A stretch of DNA of 64,000 nt from positions 1-64,000 of the forward strand of contig DATFYM010000168.1 of NCBI GenBank assembly GCA_035315065.1, written 5' to 3'. The DNA comes from DATFYM01 sp035315065 (lineage in GTDB: Bacteria; Acidobacteriota; Terriglobia; UBA7540). The notes under the pieces were generated by a model. It saw only the letters and a program-made list of their open reading frames with translations. It was not told where the DNA came from and ran no database searches. This document shows positions 7,637 through 15,491 of this stretch, piece by piece. Positions within the stretch are counted from its first letter, which is position 1. The number at the start of each line of letters is the position of its first letter. The position numbers and the translations under genes were made by a program.

Positions 7637-8698
7637 GTGATGACCCTCCGGCAGTTCGCGTCGGGAGTCGAAGCCGTTCCCGCGACAACTTCCTGGTACC
7701 TGGCCGATCTCGGTGAGGCGCGAGGCAAGCAGGAGCTTTTCACCCGACAGTCTCCCCAGACGCTGAGGGCGCTGCGGGAGCACGCCTTGATTGAGAGCGC
7801 GGTCTCCTCCAACCGGATTGAAGGCGTTGGCATCGACCAGAAGCGTGTCGCCACGATCGTCTTGGGCAGATCACCCCTGCGAGACCGCAACGAAGAGGAA
7901 GTCCGAGGGTATCGCGATGCGCTGAAGCGAATCCACGGGCTGGGAGCCAAACTGCCGGTATCCGAGCGCACGATCCGCGATCTGCACCGGTTGAGCCGTG
8001 GCGGAGTGGGCGACGCCGGCCGATACAAGCAGAAGGACTCGGACATCATTGAGAAGCTGCCGGACGGCCGCGTTCGAATCCGCTTCGAGACAGTCTCGGC
8101 GGCGCAGACACCTGCTTGTATGAAGGAGACCCTGCGGCTTTGGAATGAACAGTTGACTACGCGGCTGGTCCACCCGCTTATCCTTTTGGCTGCCATCAAT
8201 CTTGATTTCCTCTGCATTCATCCATTCCGCGACGGCAACGGGCGTGTGTCACGACTGTTGCTTCTCCTGCAATGTTACCACTCGGGCTTCGAGATTGGGC
8301 GCTATGTGAGCCTGGAACGGGTGATCGAAGAAAACAAGGAACGCTATTACGAGACGCTGGGGGAGAGTTCCCAGAATTGGCACCAGGGAACGCACGACCC
8401 TTGGCCGTACGTCAACTATGTTCTGTTCGTTCTCAAGACCGCGTACCGCGAACTCGAACAACGTGCTGGGCAGGTGAAGAGTCCCCGTGGCGCCAAGACC
8501 GCCCTGGTTGAAGCAGCCATCGACGCGTATGCCGGCGACTTCAGCCTCAGCCAATTGGAACAGGCTTGCCCAGGCGTCAGCCGGGACATGATACGTCGGG
8601 TGCTGCGGGATCTTCAGAAGGCGAAGAAGGCCGTCTGCTTGGGACGTGGTCCGGGCGCGAGGTGGCGGAAAGAAGGTATTACCCTTAAAAGAGGGTAA
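7637..8698 (+). CDS. Fic domain protein, class II (putative AMPylase)
   Basis: This 353-residue Fic/DOC protein probably transfers AMP, or another nucleotide moiety, to target hydroxyls. The core motif HPFRDGNGR is complete at 195-203. The N-terminal inhibitory motif (S/T)xxxE(G/N) is present as SNRIEG at 58-63, which places it in class II with built-in autoinhibition. An N-terminal Fic_N-like helical region precedes the core, and the C-terminal part (about 290-345) looks like a winged helix (LSQLEQACPGVSRDMIRRVL). No antitoxin partner is next to it. The 3' end runs into a GGGTAA-type repeat. Confidence 0.92.
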   Translation: MMTLRQFASGVEAVPATTSWYLADLGEARGKQELFTRQSPQTLRALREHALIESAVSSNRIEGVGIDQKRVATIVLGRSPLRDRNEEEVRGYRDALKRIHGLGAKLPVSERTIRDLHRLSRGGVGDAGRYKQKDSDIIEKLPDGRVRIRFETVSAAQTPACMKETLRLWNEQLTTRLVHPLILLAAINLDFLCIHPFRDGNGRVSRLLLLLQCYHSGFEIGRYVSLERVIEENKERYYETLGESSQNWHQGTHDPWPYVNYVLFVLKTAYRELEQRAGQVKSPRGAKTALVEAAIDAYAGDFSLSQLEQACPGVSRDMIRRVLRDLQKAKKAVCLGRGPGARWRKEGITLKRG

Positions 8699-8796
8699 TA
8701 GAGAGGGTACTCTCAGGCGTGCTGACCATTAAAGGGTCGCAGCCCTGCCCCCCATTGCGGGAGGGCTCGCTTTACCCTTCACACTTTACCCTTCTC
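8676..8796. repeat. Inverted GGGTAA-type arrays after the Fic gene
   Basis: The left part has AAAAGAGGGTAATAGAGAGGG across the Fic stop codon. The right part (about 8770-8795) has TTTACCCTTCACACTTTACC. This is a weaker member of the inverted array class. Confidence 0.65.
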
Positions 8797-8813
8797 TCTG
8801 CGCTCTCTTTCTG

Positions 8814-8821
8814 TATACAAT
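8814..8821 (+). promoter_or_regulatory. Possible -10 box (TATACAAT) placed for a nearly leaderless ruvC transcript
   Basis: TATACAAT ends 7 bp before the ruvC ATG. If used, transcription would begin at or very close to the start codon. No Shine-Dalgarno sequence lies between. No clear -35 box is seen at 17 bp. Confidence 0.35.
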
Positions 8822-8828
8822 CTCTCGA

Positions 8829-9362
8829 ATGGCAGCCGCTCGAAACGCCCCTACGCGCGTGATTGGAATCGACCCCGGGCTTGCCGCGACCGGTTACGGC
8901 GTGATCGAGTTTCGTGCCGATAAAGCGAGTGTGGTGGAAGCGGGGGTCATCCGCTGCGGCCGGGCGCAGCCGGCTAACCTGCCGAAGCGGCTGAGAGCGC
9001 TCTTTGACGAGCTGCGCCTGGTGATCGATGAGTTTCGGCCCGAGACGATGTGCCTGGAGGAGGTCTACAGCCACACGGACTACCCCCGAACCTCAATCCT
9101 GATGGGCCACGCGCGCGGCGTCATCTGCCTGGCGGCGCAGTTGGCCGGCATTCCAGTGGTGAGCATTTCCGCCAAGCGCATCAAGCAGTCGGTCACCGGC
9201 AACGGCAACGCCAGCAAGATGCAGGTGCAGCGCACGGTGCAGCAGTACTTCTCGCTCGACCGCGTTCCGCACCCGCCCGATGTGGCCGACGCGCTGGCGG
9301 CAGCGCTGTGCTTTCTAAACTCGTTGCGGGCGCGAAAAGCACGAATGGTGAATAGTGAATAG
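8829..9362 (+). CDS. ruvC: Holliday junction resolvase RuvC
   Basis: This 177-residue endonuclease resolves Holliday junctions together with RuvAB. Family landmarks are GIDPGLAATGYG with the first catalytic aspartate (Asp15), CLEEVY with the acidic residue near 76, and HPPDVADALAAAL, which carries the last catalytic His/Asp set. A short N-terminal extension (MAAARNAPT) precedes the core. The last five residues and the stop codon are encoded by the left arm of the following GTGAATA repeat, so the C-terminal tail is not ancestral. Confidence 0.96.
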   Translation: MAAARNAPTRVIGIDPGLAATGYGVIEFRADKASVVEAGVIRCGRAQPANLPKRLRALFDELRLVIDEFRPETMCLEEVYSHTDYPRTSILMGHARGVICLAAQLAGIPVVSISAKRIKQSVTGNGNASKMQVQRTVQQYFSLDRVPHPPDVADALAAALCFLNSLRARKARMVNSE

Positions 9363-9446
9363 TGAATGGTGAATAGTGAAGAACGCGCCGGCAAGCTCCT
9401 TGCTCTTCTTATGATTCACGATTCACAATTCACTATTCACAATTCC
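9345..9446. repeat. Inverted 7-bp arrays between ruvC and ruvA
   Basis: The left arm is GTGAATAGTGAATAGTGAAT and contains the ruvC stop codon. The right arm (about 9411-9446) reads GATTCACGATTCACAATTCA. The loop is about 30 bp. Confidence 0.9.
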
Positions 9447-9460
9447 TGGGGAGTACGGCT

Positions 9461-10120
9461 GTGATTTCCGAAATTACCGGCGAGGTGCTTTACGACCGCA
9501 TCGGGCGCAACACACTTTTGGTGCGTGTGAACTCGCTCACCTACGAAGTGTTTGTGCCGTCGGGCATCGCCTCGCGGCTGCGCCATACGGCGGAAGGGGA
9601 ACGCCGCAATCCGCTCACCGTCTACACTATTTACTACATCGACGGCGGGTTGGGCGGCGGCCACTTGACGCCCAAGCTGGTCGGCTTCCTGGACCCCATC
9701 GACCGCGAGTTCTTCGAGGCCTTCACCACCGTGCCGGGCGTCGGCTTTATGAAGGCGCTCAAGTGCCTGGTGCGGCCGATCAACGAAATTGCGCGCGCCA
9801 TCGAGCGCGGCGATGCGGCCTTCCTGAAGGAATTGCCGTACATCGGACCCAAGATCGCCGAGCGTATCGTCACCGAGCTGCGCGGCAAGATGGCCAAATT
9901 CGCGCTCGCACCCGCCGAGGCGCCGCTTACGGTGGAGGAAGAGGGCTCGGCGGAATTGAAGACCGAAGCCCTCCAGGTGCTTGAACAGCTCGAATACTCG
10001 CACGCCGAGGCGCACCGCATGGTGGCGGACGTATTTGGGCGATACAAAAACATCAAGAGCATCGAAGAGTTCTTGCGCCGCGTTTTTGAGCAGAAGCAGG
10101 ATGCGTCGCCATCAGGCTAA
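9461..10120 (+). CDS. ruvA: Holliday junction branch migration protein RuvA
   Basis: This 219-residue protein forms the tetramer that binds the four-way junction and recruits RuvB. The N-terminal OB-fold region (ISEITGEVLY) is followed by two helix-hairpin-helix segments (FTTVPGVGFMKAL near 87-99 and LPYIGPKIAERIV near 125-137). A C-terminal domain III follows that contacts RuvB (ALQVLEQLEYSHAEAHRMV). The GTG start is preceded by GGGGAG. The N-terminal half is more divergent than usual for the family. Confidence 0.93.
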   Translation: MISEITGEVLYDRIGRNTLLVRVNSLTYEVFVPSGIASRLRHTAEGERRNPLTVYTIYYIDGGLGGGHLTPKLVGFLDPIDREFFEAFTTVPGVGFMKALKCLVRPINEIARAIERGDAAFLKELPYIGPKIAERIVTELRGKMAKFALAPAEAPLTVEEEGSAELKTEALQVLEQLEYSHAEAHRMVADVFGRYKNIKSIEEFLRRVFEQKQDASPSG

Positions 10121-10237
10121 AAGGATGAAGAGTAAAGGGTAAAGGGTAAAGAACGAAACCCACATCGGGATGTTGTAAACCTGCACGGGCAGACGAGTTG
10201 GTCGTAAGCGTCTTTTGTTTGGAAAAGGAGGTCACCT

Positions 10238-10531
10238 GTGAACATTACCCTCAGCCCAGACGTCGAGAAGCGCATTGAAGAGCTGGTGCAACGGGGAGCC
10301 TACTCGAGTGCCGATGCCGTGGTTCACGAGGCGCTAGGTTCCTTCCTGGACATCGAGAGCGAAGAGGACTGGGACGCTGTCCGTCGGCGGCTCGCGACCT
10401 CGGAAGCGGAAATCGATCGCGGAGAATTTGAGGAGTACGACGCGGAACGCGTTCACGACCTTGCGAAGCGTGTTCACGCGCGCGGGAAGAAGAGGCTGGC
10501 CGAACTTCGCAAGACGAGCCCGAACCGATGA
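10238..10531 (+). CDS. ParD-like type II antitoxin
   Basis: This 97-residue antitoxin has an N-terminal ribbon-helix-helix (ITLSPDVEKRIEELVQRGAYSSADAVVHEAL), typical of ParD/CopG DNA-binding antitoxins. A charged C-terminal tail follows that would wrap the toxin. A strong AAAAGGAGG ribosome binding site precedes the GTG start. Its stop codon overlaps the start of the toxin gene by 4 bp, the common translationally coupled arrangement. The pair sits between ruvA and ruvB, which are normally adjacent, so it appears to be an insertion. Confidence 0.9.
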   Translation: MNITLSPDVEKRIEELVQRGAYSSADAVVHEALGSFLDIESEEDWDAVRRRLATSEAEIDRGEFEEYDAERVHDLAKRVHARGKKRLAELRKTSPNR

Positions 10532-10824
10532 GCAAAGTTCGGATTGCTCGCAGTGCGGTTACCGACCTTGATGAGATTTGGCTCTACATTGCTCAGAGAC
10601 AGAGTATTGAAGCCGCCGAGCGCGCAGTCGACCTCCTTACCAGCAAATTCTCCCTGCTTGCCGCTTGCCCTGGCATCGGCCGCCGGCGTCCTGAGTTGGG
10701 GCCGGAGATTCGGAGCTTTCCCGTACACAACTACCGAATCTATTACCGGCAGGAGAAGCGCGGCATCGTGCGGATTCTCTACGTGCGCCATGCCAAACGC
10801 GAGGAATCAAGAATGTTCGGATAG
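10528..10824 (+). CDS. ParE/RelE-like type II toxin
   Basis: This 98-residue toxin of the RelE/ParE superfamily has VRIARSAVTDLDEIWLYIA at the N-terminus, PGIGRRRPEL in the middle and SFPVHNYRIYYR followed by IVRILYVRHAKR at the C-terminal strands. ParE members poison gyrase, while RelE members cleave mRNA. The absence of an obvious RelE catalytic set favours ParE, but the target is inferred. It overlaps the ParD-like antitoxin gene by 4 bp. Confidence 0.9.
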   Translation: MSKVRIARSAVTDLDEIWLYIAQRQSIEAAERAVDLLTSKFSLLAACPGIGRRRPELGPEIRSFPVHNYRIYYRQEKRGIVRILYVRHAKREESRMFG

Positions 10825-10849
10825 CCGGAACGGAAAATGCTGACCGCGG

Positions 10850-10855
10850 TATGAT
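10850..10855 (+). promoter_or_regulatory. Possible -10 box (TATGAT) just before ruvB
   Basis: TATGAT ends 6 bp before the ruvB ATG, and no Shine-Dalgarno sequence separates them. The geometry would give a leaderless ruvB transcript independent of the toxin-antitoxin operon. Confidence 0.3.
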
Positions 10856-10861
10856 AGCCGT

Positions 10862-11887
10862 ATGCGAGAACGCCTCGTTTCCCCCGACCTCATCTCGAAG
10901 GAAGAAGAGGGCTTCAACCGCAGCCTTCGCCCGCCCACGCTCGACGAATACATCGGGCAGAAGAAGGTGGTGGAGAAGCTTTCCATCGCCCTCCAGGCGG
11001 CGCGGCAGCGCGGCGAGGCTCTGGAACACGCGCTGTTCTACGGCCCGCCGGGACTGGGAAAAACCACACTCGCTTACATCATCGCCAACGCCATGGGGGC
11101 CAAGATCACCACCACCTCCGGCCCGGCGCTGGAGCGCACCGGCGACCTGATGGGCATCCTCACCAACCTCGGCGAGCGCGACATCCTGTTCATCGACGAG
11201 ATCCATCGCCTGCCCGCCAACATCGAAGAGTTTCTCTATCCGGCGATGGAAGATTTCAAGATCGACTTCGTCATCGATAAGGGACAGTTCGCCCGCACCA
11301 TCAACCTTGAGCTCAAGAAGTTCACCCTGATCGGCGCCACCACTCGTGCCGGCAGCCTCTCGGCCCCGCTGCGGAACCGCTTCGGGCTCTTCTACCATCT
11401 CGAGTTTTACCAGGTGGAGGAACTTCTCCAGATCGTCTTGCGGTCGGCCAAAATCCTGGAAGCCAAAATCGACCAAGCCGGGGCTACGGAAATCGCCCAA
11501 CGCGCCCGCGGCACGCCGCGCATCGCCAATCGGCTGCTGCGGCGCGTCCGTGACTACGCCGAGGTGAAGGCGAGCGGGGCCATCAACCAGCAGGTGGCGC
11601 GCGAAGCCCTTGCGCTTGAAGGCGTGGACGACCACGGCCTCGACGACCTCGACCGCAACTTCCTAAGCACCATCATCCGCCACTACCACGGCGGACCGGT
11701 CGGCGTGGAGGCGATCTCGGCCACGCTCAACGAAGAAGTGGAAACTCTGGTGGATATGGTAGAACCTTACCTGCTCCAGCAGGGGTTCATCAGCCGCACC
11801 AAGAGCGGCCGCAAGGCCCATGATCTGGCCTACCAACTGCTTAAGCTGACGCCGCCGCCACGCGGCGAGCGAGGTCTGTTTGAGTAA
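10862..11887 (+). CDS. ruvB: Holliday junction DNA helicase RuvB
   Basis: This 341-residue AAA+ motor drives branch migration with RuvA. It shows the RuvB N-terminus (RPPTLDEYIGQKKVVEKL), Walker A GPPGLGKTT near 60-68, Walker B with DEIHRL, sensor-1 region LIGATTRAGSLSAPLRNRFG, and the C-terminal winged helix with GGPVGVEAISATLNEE and GFISRTKSGRKA. Length and motifs are complete. It is separated from ruvA by the ParDE pair. Confidence 0.97.
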   Translation: MRERLVSPDLISKEEEGFNRSLRPPTLDEYIGQKKVVEKLSIALQAARQRGEALEHALFYGPPGLGKTTLAYIIANAMGAKITTTSGPALERTGDLMGILTNLGERDILFIDEIHRLPANIEEFLYPAMEDFKIDFVIDKGQFARTINLELKKFTLIGATTRAGSLSAPLRNRFGLFYHLEFYQVEELLQIVLRSAKILEAKIDQAGATEIAQRARGTPRIANRLLRRVRDYAEVKASGAINQQVAREALALEGVDDHGLDDLDRNFLSTIIRHYHGGPVGVEAISATLNEEVETLVDMVEPYLLQQGFISRTKSGRKAHDLAYQLLKLTPPPRGERGLFE

Positions 11888-12151
11888 GGACCGGAGAATG
11901 ATATCGATCTTGATCTATTCCACACTGCGAGGTAGTCTGAGCGCAGCGAAGCGAAGAATCTGCTTTGGGTTGTCCTCCGGCGCGCCGTCTCCCTGTGCTG
12001 GAGGCTTTCTGGCAACTAATTCGTCGCGATTGTGATGGCCATCACAGACCATCTCCTCCTTCGCGTGAAACCCTCACCCGTGACCGCAGTACGTGACCCA
12101 GCACGGCAATAGGCCCGCGGCCCCCATGTTCAATTGAGGAGGGTCCTAATC
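11888..12151. other. Intergenic region after ruvB
   Basis: No gene is seen. A half copy of the acidobacterial-type palindrome (GTCTGAGCGCAGCGAAGCGAA) lies at about 11935-11956, related to the complete palindrome at 56726-56813. A GAGGAGGG ribosome binding site for the next gene lies at about 12136-12143. Confidence 0.5.
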
Positions 12152-13510
12152 ATGAGAAAGCAGCGAGTTTCAGTATGGCTTGCGGTGGTGTGTCTTTTTG
12201 GCGCAGTCAGTTTACCGGCCCAGTCGGGCTCGGAAAGCGACCCCAACAGCGGGCCGAGCGCCAATGGGGTTCCACGCCTGATTAAGTTCAGCGGGGCGAT
12301 CAATCCACAGATAACGCAGATTGCCCAGTCTAAAGAAAACGAAAGCGGAAAGAACCCGTTGCCGACGATGGTCGAGGTCACCTTCTCGCTCTATGAGTTG
12401 CAGGAAGGCGGCAGCCCGCTCTGGTCGGAGGGGCAGAAAGTGCAAGTGGGCGAACAAGGTCACTACACAGTACTGCTGGGCGCGACCGAAACCGAGGGCT
12501 TGCCGCTCGACTTGTTTGTTTCCGGCAAGGCCTTGTGGTTGGGAGTTCAGCCGCAGTTGCCGGGAGCGACGGAACAGGCAAGGGTACTGCTGGTCGCCGT
12601 CCCATATGCCTTGAAGGCGGCCGACGCCGACACGCTAGGCGGGTTGCCAGCTTCCGCTTTCCTTTCGGCCACAGCATCGCAGCGGGGCGGCGCTTCAAGC
12701 CAGTCCAGCTCTGCCCGTTCCGCTAACGGACGACCGAGCACCGACAAGCAACTGTCGGCTGCGGCGCCGCAGGCCGGCGCTGCGTGCAGCGGCATCACCA
12801 GCGACGGCGCGGCGACTGGCAGCACGCTGGCCAAATTCACCTCCGCCTGCAATCTCGAGAGCTCGCTGATCCGAGACAACGGGATTGGCGTGGCGGTGGG
12901 CGGCGCGGCCACGCCGGGCGCTCTGCTGGATGTGCAATTCACCTCCACCGCCACCAGCGGGCCGTTGCTAGGGCAGCGGGTGTTGACTACCCTCAATCCG
13001 GGGGCCACCTCGTCGACCCTCACGTTTGGGCTCTTTTCCAACGCTCAAACTGCGAGCGGCAACGCCCAGAATCTCACCAGCAACCTCTACGCCATGGAGT
13101 TCGAGACGGACCATTTTGGCACGGGAACGCTGGCCGGGGCTTACGGAGCCTTCGGCTCGGTGATCAACCGGGCTGCCGGCACCATTACAAACGCCTACGG
13201 AATCTACACTACCCTGACCAATGCTTCAACGGGAAACATTAACACCGGATATGGCGTATATGTGAGCTCGCCCGCCAACTCGGGGGGAGGCACATTTTCG
13301 AACTACTACGGACTGTACGTTGCCAACCCGACTACAGCGGTGCCGGCGGCCTTCGGGGTCTACTCAGGAGGAGGGACGAACTACTTCAATGGCAACGTGG
13401 GAATCGGGACGAACTCCCCTAGCGCCAAGCTGGAGGTAAATGGCACGACGAGGTTTGACATGCCGGTGACCTTTTGCCCGGGCAGACGTTTCCGGGAACC
13501 GGGACGGTGA
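12152..13510 (+). CDS. Secreted repeat protein, 5' part (frameshifted)
   Basis: This part has a clear signal peptide (MRKQRVSVWLAVVCLFGAVSLPAQS) and a strand-rich region (about 30-150) whose YALKAADADTLGG segment is common in bacterial tail-fibre-like and large secreted proteins. A region ending VGIGTNSPSAKLEVNG follows, the typical entry into a fibre repeat domain. The frame then runs into a stop at 13510. The reading continues in the next frame at 13474, where the expected FxPGQTFPGTGTVT block appears. Restoring one G in the run at 13480-13482 joins both parts into one protein of about 1,077 residues. The start at 12152 is favoured by its ribosome binding site and signal peptide. Confidence 0.8.
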   Translation: MRKQRVSVWLAVVCLFGAVSLPAQSGSESDPNSGPSANGVPRLIKFSGAINPQITQIAQSKENESGKNPLPTMVEVTFSLYELQEGGSPLWSEGQKVQVGEQGHYTVLLGATETEGLPLDLFVSGKALWLGVQPQLPGATEQARVLLVAVPYALKAADADTLGGLPASAFLSATASQRGGASSQSSSARSANGRPSTDKQLSAAAPQAGAACSGITSDGAATGSTLAKFTSACNLESSLIRDNGIGVAVGGAATPGALLDVQFTSTATSGPLLGQRVLTTLNPGATSSTLTFGLFSNAQTASGNAQNLTSNLYAMEFETDHFGTGTLAGAYGAFGSVINRAAGTITNAYGIYTTLTNASTGNINTGYGVYVSSPANSGGGTFSNYYGLYVANPTTAVPAAFGVYSGGGTNYFNGNVGIGTNSPSAKLEVNGTTRFDMPVTFCPGRRFREPGR

Positions 13511-15384
13511 CGCTGGTGGCGAGCGGGGCAGGACTGACAGGGGGACCGGTCACCAGCGCCGGTACCCTGAGCATCGCCAACAACGGAGTCACGGACGCCA
13601 TGCTCGCCGCTGCCTACTCGGGCACCGGAAGCTGCGCGTCCGGGAAGTTTGTTACTACCATGGGCCGGGCTGCTGCACCTACCTGCGCCGCCGGCAACAC
13701 AGGCACGGTCACCAGTGTGGGAACCGGAGCCGGCTTGACCGGTGGACCCATCGTCACCACCGGCAGCCTGAGCATCGCCACCAGCGGCGTGACGGATGCG
13801 ATGCTGGCGAACGCCTATTCGGGCACGGGGAGCTGCGCGGCGGGTAGATTCGTAACCACTCTAAGTCGGGCTGCCGCGCCCACCTGCGCCACCACGGGCA
13901 GCGTGACCAGCGTGGGGAGCGGCGCTGGGCTGACGGGCGGACCCATCACCAGCAGCGGCACGCTGAGCATCGCCCCGGGAGCCGTCACCGACGCCATGCT
14001 CGCCGGCTCGTACTCGGGTACGGGAAGCTGCGCCGCGGGTAGCGTCGTTAGTAAGCTCACCAGGAATGCGGCACCTACCTGCACCGCGACCGGGCTGGGC
14101 ACGGTGACCAGCGTGGGGAGCGGCGCCGGCTTGACCGGGGGGCCGATCACCGGCAGCGGCGCGCTGAGCATCGCCCCGGGAGGCGTCACCAACACCATGC
14201 TGCAGCAACCGTCGCTGACCGTCAACACCGGGGCCGGCCTGTCGGGCGGCGGCCCGGTGGCGCTAGGGAGCAGCTTGAGCCTGAGCAACACGGGCGTGCT
14301 TGCGGTGGGGACGACCGCCGGGTCCGGCATTCTAGTGGGCGGCACGGCAGCGAACCCGTTGCTGAGTGCGGACCCGAGCCTGCTGGCGACGACCAGTAGT
14401 GTGAGCTCGGCGGTCTCGGGCGGGGTGGCGACGGCGGAGAACTTCGCCAGCAATGCGGTGAACACGGCGAGTAGCGCCATCACGGGCAGCACGCTGACGG
14501 TCACGCCGAACTCGCCCTTGACCGGAGGCGGGACTTTCCAACCCGGGACGAGCGCCAGTTTGACGCTGGGAGTGGACACCAACGCGTTGGACAGCACGCT
14601 GAACACCACCTATGCGCAACTGGGGGCCCCCAACACGTTCACCCTGCGGCAGACGCTGGGTGGCGGAGGTTTGCTGCCGGCGACCGGGGCGGCGACGAGC
14701 GGGGTGCCGGCGTCGTCGAACGGGCTGGACCTGCTGGCGTCGTCGTGGAACGGGAGCCAGGCGGTAACGGAGCAGTTCCGTTGGCAAGCGGAAGGGAACG
14801 GGGCCTCGGACACCGGGAGCCTGAACCTGCTGGCAGCGACCGGCACGCAATCGCTGGCGGAGACGGGTCTTGCGATCGGGAGCAACGGTCTGATCACTTT
14901 CGCTCCGGGTCAAGTTTTTCCCGGGACGACCTCGGGCACAGTGACGAGAGTGGCTACCGGCGCGGGATTGACAGGTGGACCCGTTACCTCGAGCGGGACC
15001 GTCAGCATCGCTACTGGCGGCGTCACGAACTCTATGCTCGCGAATCCGACGCTGATGGTAACCGCAGGAACGGCCTTGACGGGCGGAGGTGCGGTGTCCC
15101 TTGGGGGCAACGTCACTCTGAACGTAGACACCACAAAGGTCCCGCAACTCAGCACCAGTAACACTTTCACCGGCGCGATCACAGCTTCTTCGGTCAGTAC
15201 AAGCGGCTCAGGCGCGGGCAAAGTTCAGCTTTCGTCTGGCGCGACGAACGTGAGTTGGACCTTGGGGGCCGGAGCGCCGAGCGGCGCGTGCGCAGTGGGA
15301 AGCCTCTATTCGCGGACCGACGGAGGACCGGGGTCAACCCTTTACGTGTGTGAGGGGCCAAGCGGCACATGGGCAGGGAAGTGA
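13474..15384 (+). CDS. Secreted fibre-like repeat protein, 3' part (frameshifted)
   Basis: This is the continuation of the preceding gene in another frame. It holds repeats of about 60 residues built on GAGLTGGPITSSGTLSI, then GVTDAMLA, SYSGTGSCAAG and AAPTC; four near-complete units precede a more irregular region, and a fifth block appears near 15000. This composition (Gly/Ser/Thr with periodic Cys) is seen in tail-fibre-like and trimeric-adhesin-like proteins of acidobacteria. There is no autotransporter anchor or S74 chaperone that I can recognise. The C-terminal block (GAPSGACAVGSLYSRTDG) resembles the end domain of such proteins. A role in surface attachment is inferred. Confidence 0.75.
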   Translation: MPGQTFPGTGTVTLVASGAGLTGGPVTSAGTLSIANNGVTDAMLAAAYSGTGSCASGKFVTTMGRAAAPTCAAGNTGTVTSVGTGAGLTGGPIVTTGSLSIATSGVTDAMLANAYSGTGSCAAGRFVTTLSRAAAPTCATTGSVTSVGSGAGLTGGPITSSGTLSIAPGAVTDAMLAGSYSGTGSCAAGSVVSKLTRNAAPTCTATGLGTVTSVGSGAGLTGGPITGSGALSIAPGGVTNTMLQQPSLTVNTGAGLSGGGPVALGSSLSLSNTGVLAVGTTAGSGILVGGTAANPLLSADPSLLATTSSVSSAVSGGVATAENFASNAVNTASSAITGSTLTVTPNSPLTGGGTFQPGTSASLTLGVDTNALDSTLNTTYAQLGAPNTFTLRQTLGGGGLLPATGAATSGVPASSNGLDLLASSWNGSQAVTEQFRWQAEGNGASDTGSLNLLAATGTQSLAETGLAIGSNGLITFAPGQVFPGTTSGTVTRVATGAGLTGGPVTSSGTVSIATGGVTNSMLANPTLMVTAGTALTGGGAVSLGGNVTLNVDTTKVPQLSTSNTFTGAITASSVSTSGSGAGKVQLSSGATNVSWTLGAGAPSGACAVGSLYSRTDGGPGSTLYVCEGPSGTWAGK

Positions 15385-15491
15385 CCAGCGGCGTCGCGTC
15401 GGCGGCATGCCGGGCCCCGTAGAACGATACGTTTGTCGGCCTGAAGAGCGAGAATTCTTGACGAGAGGTTCAACTTTAGGAGAGATTCGCA

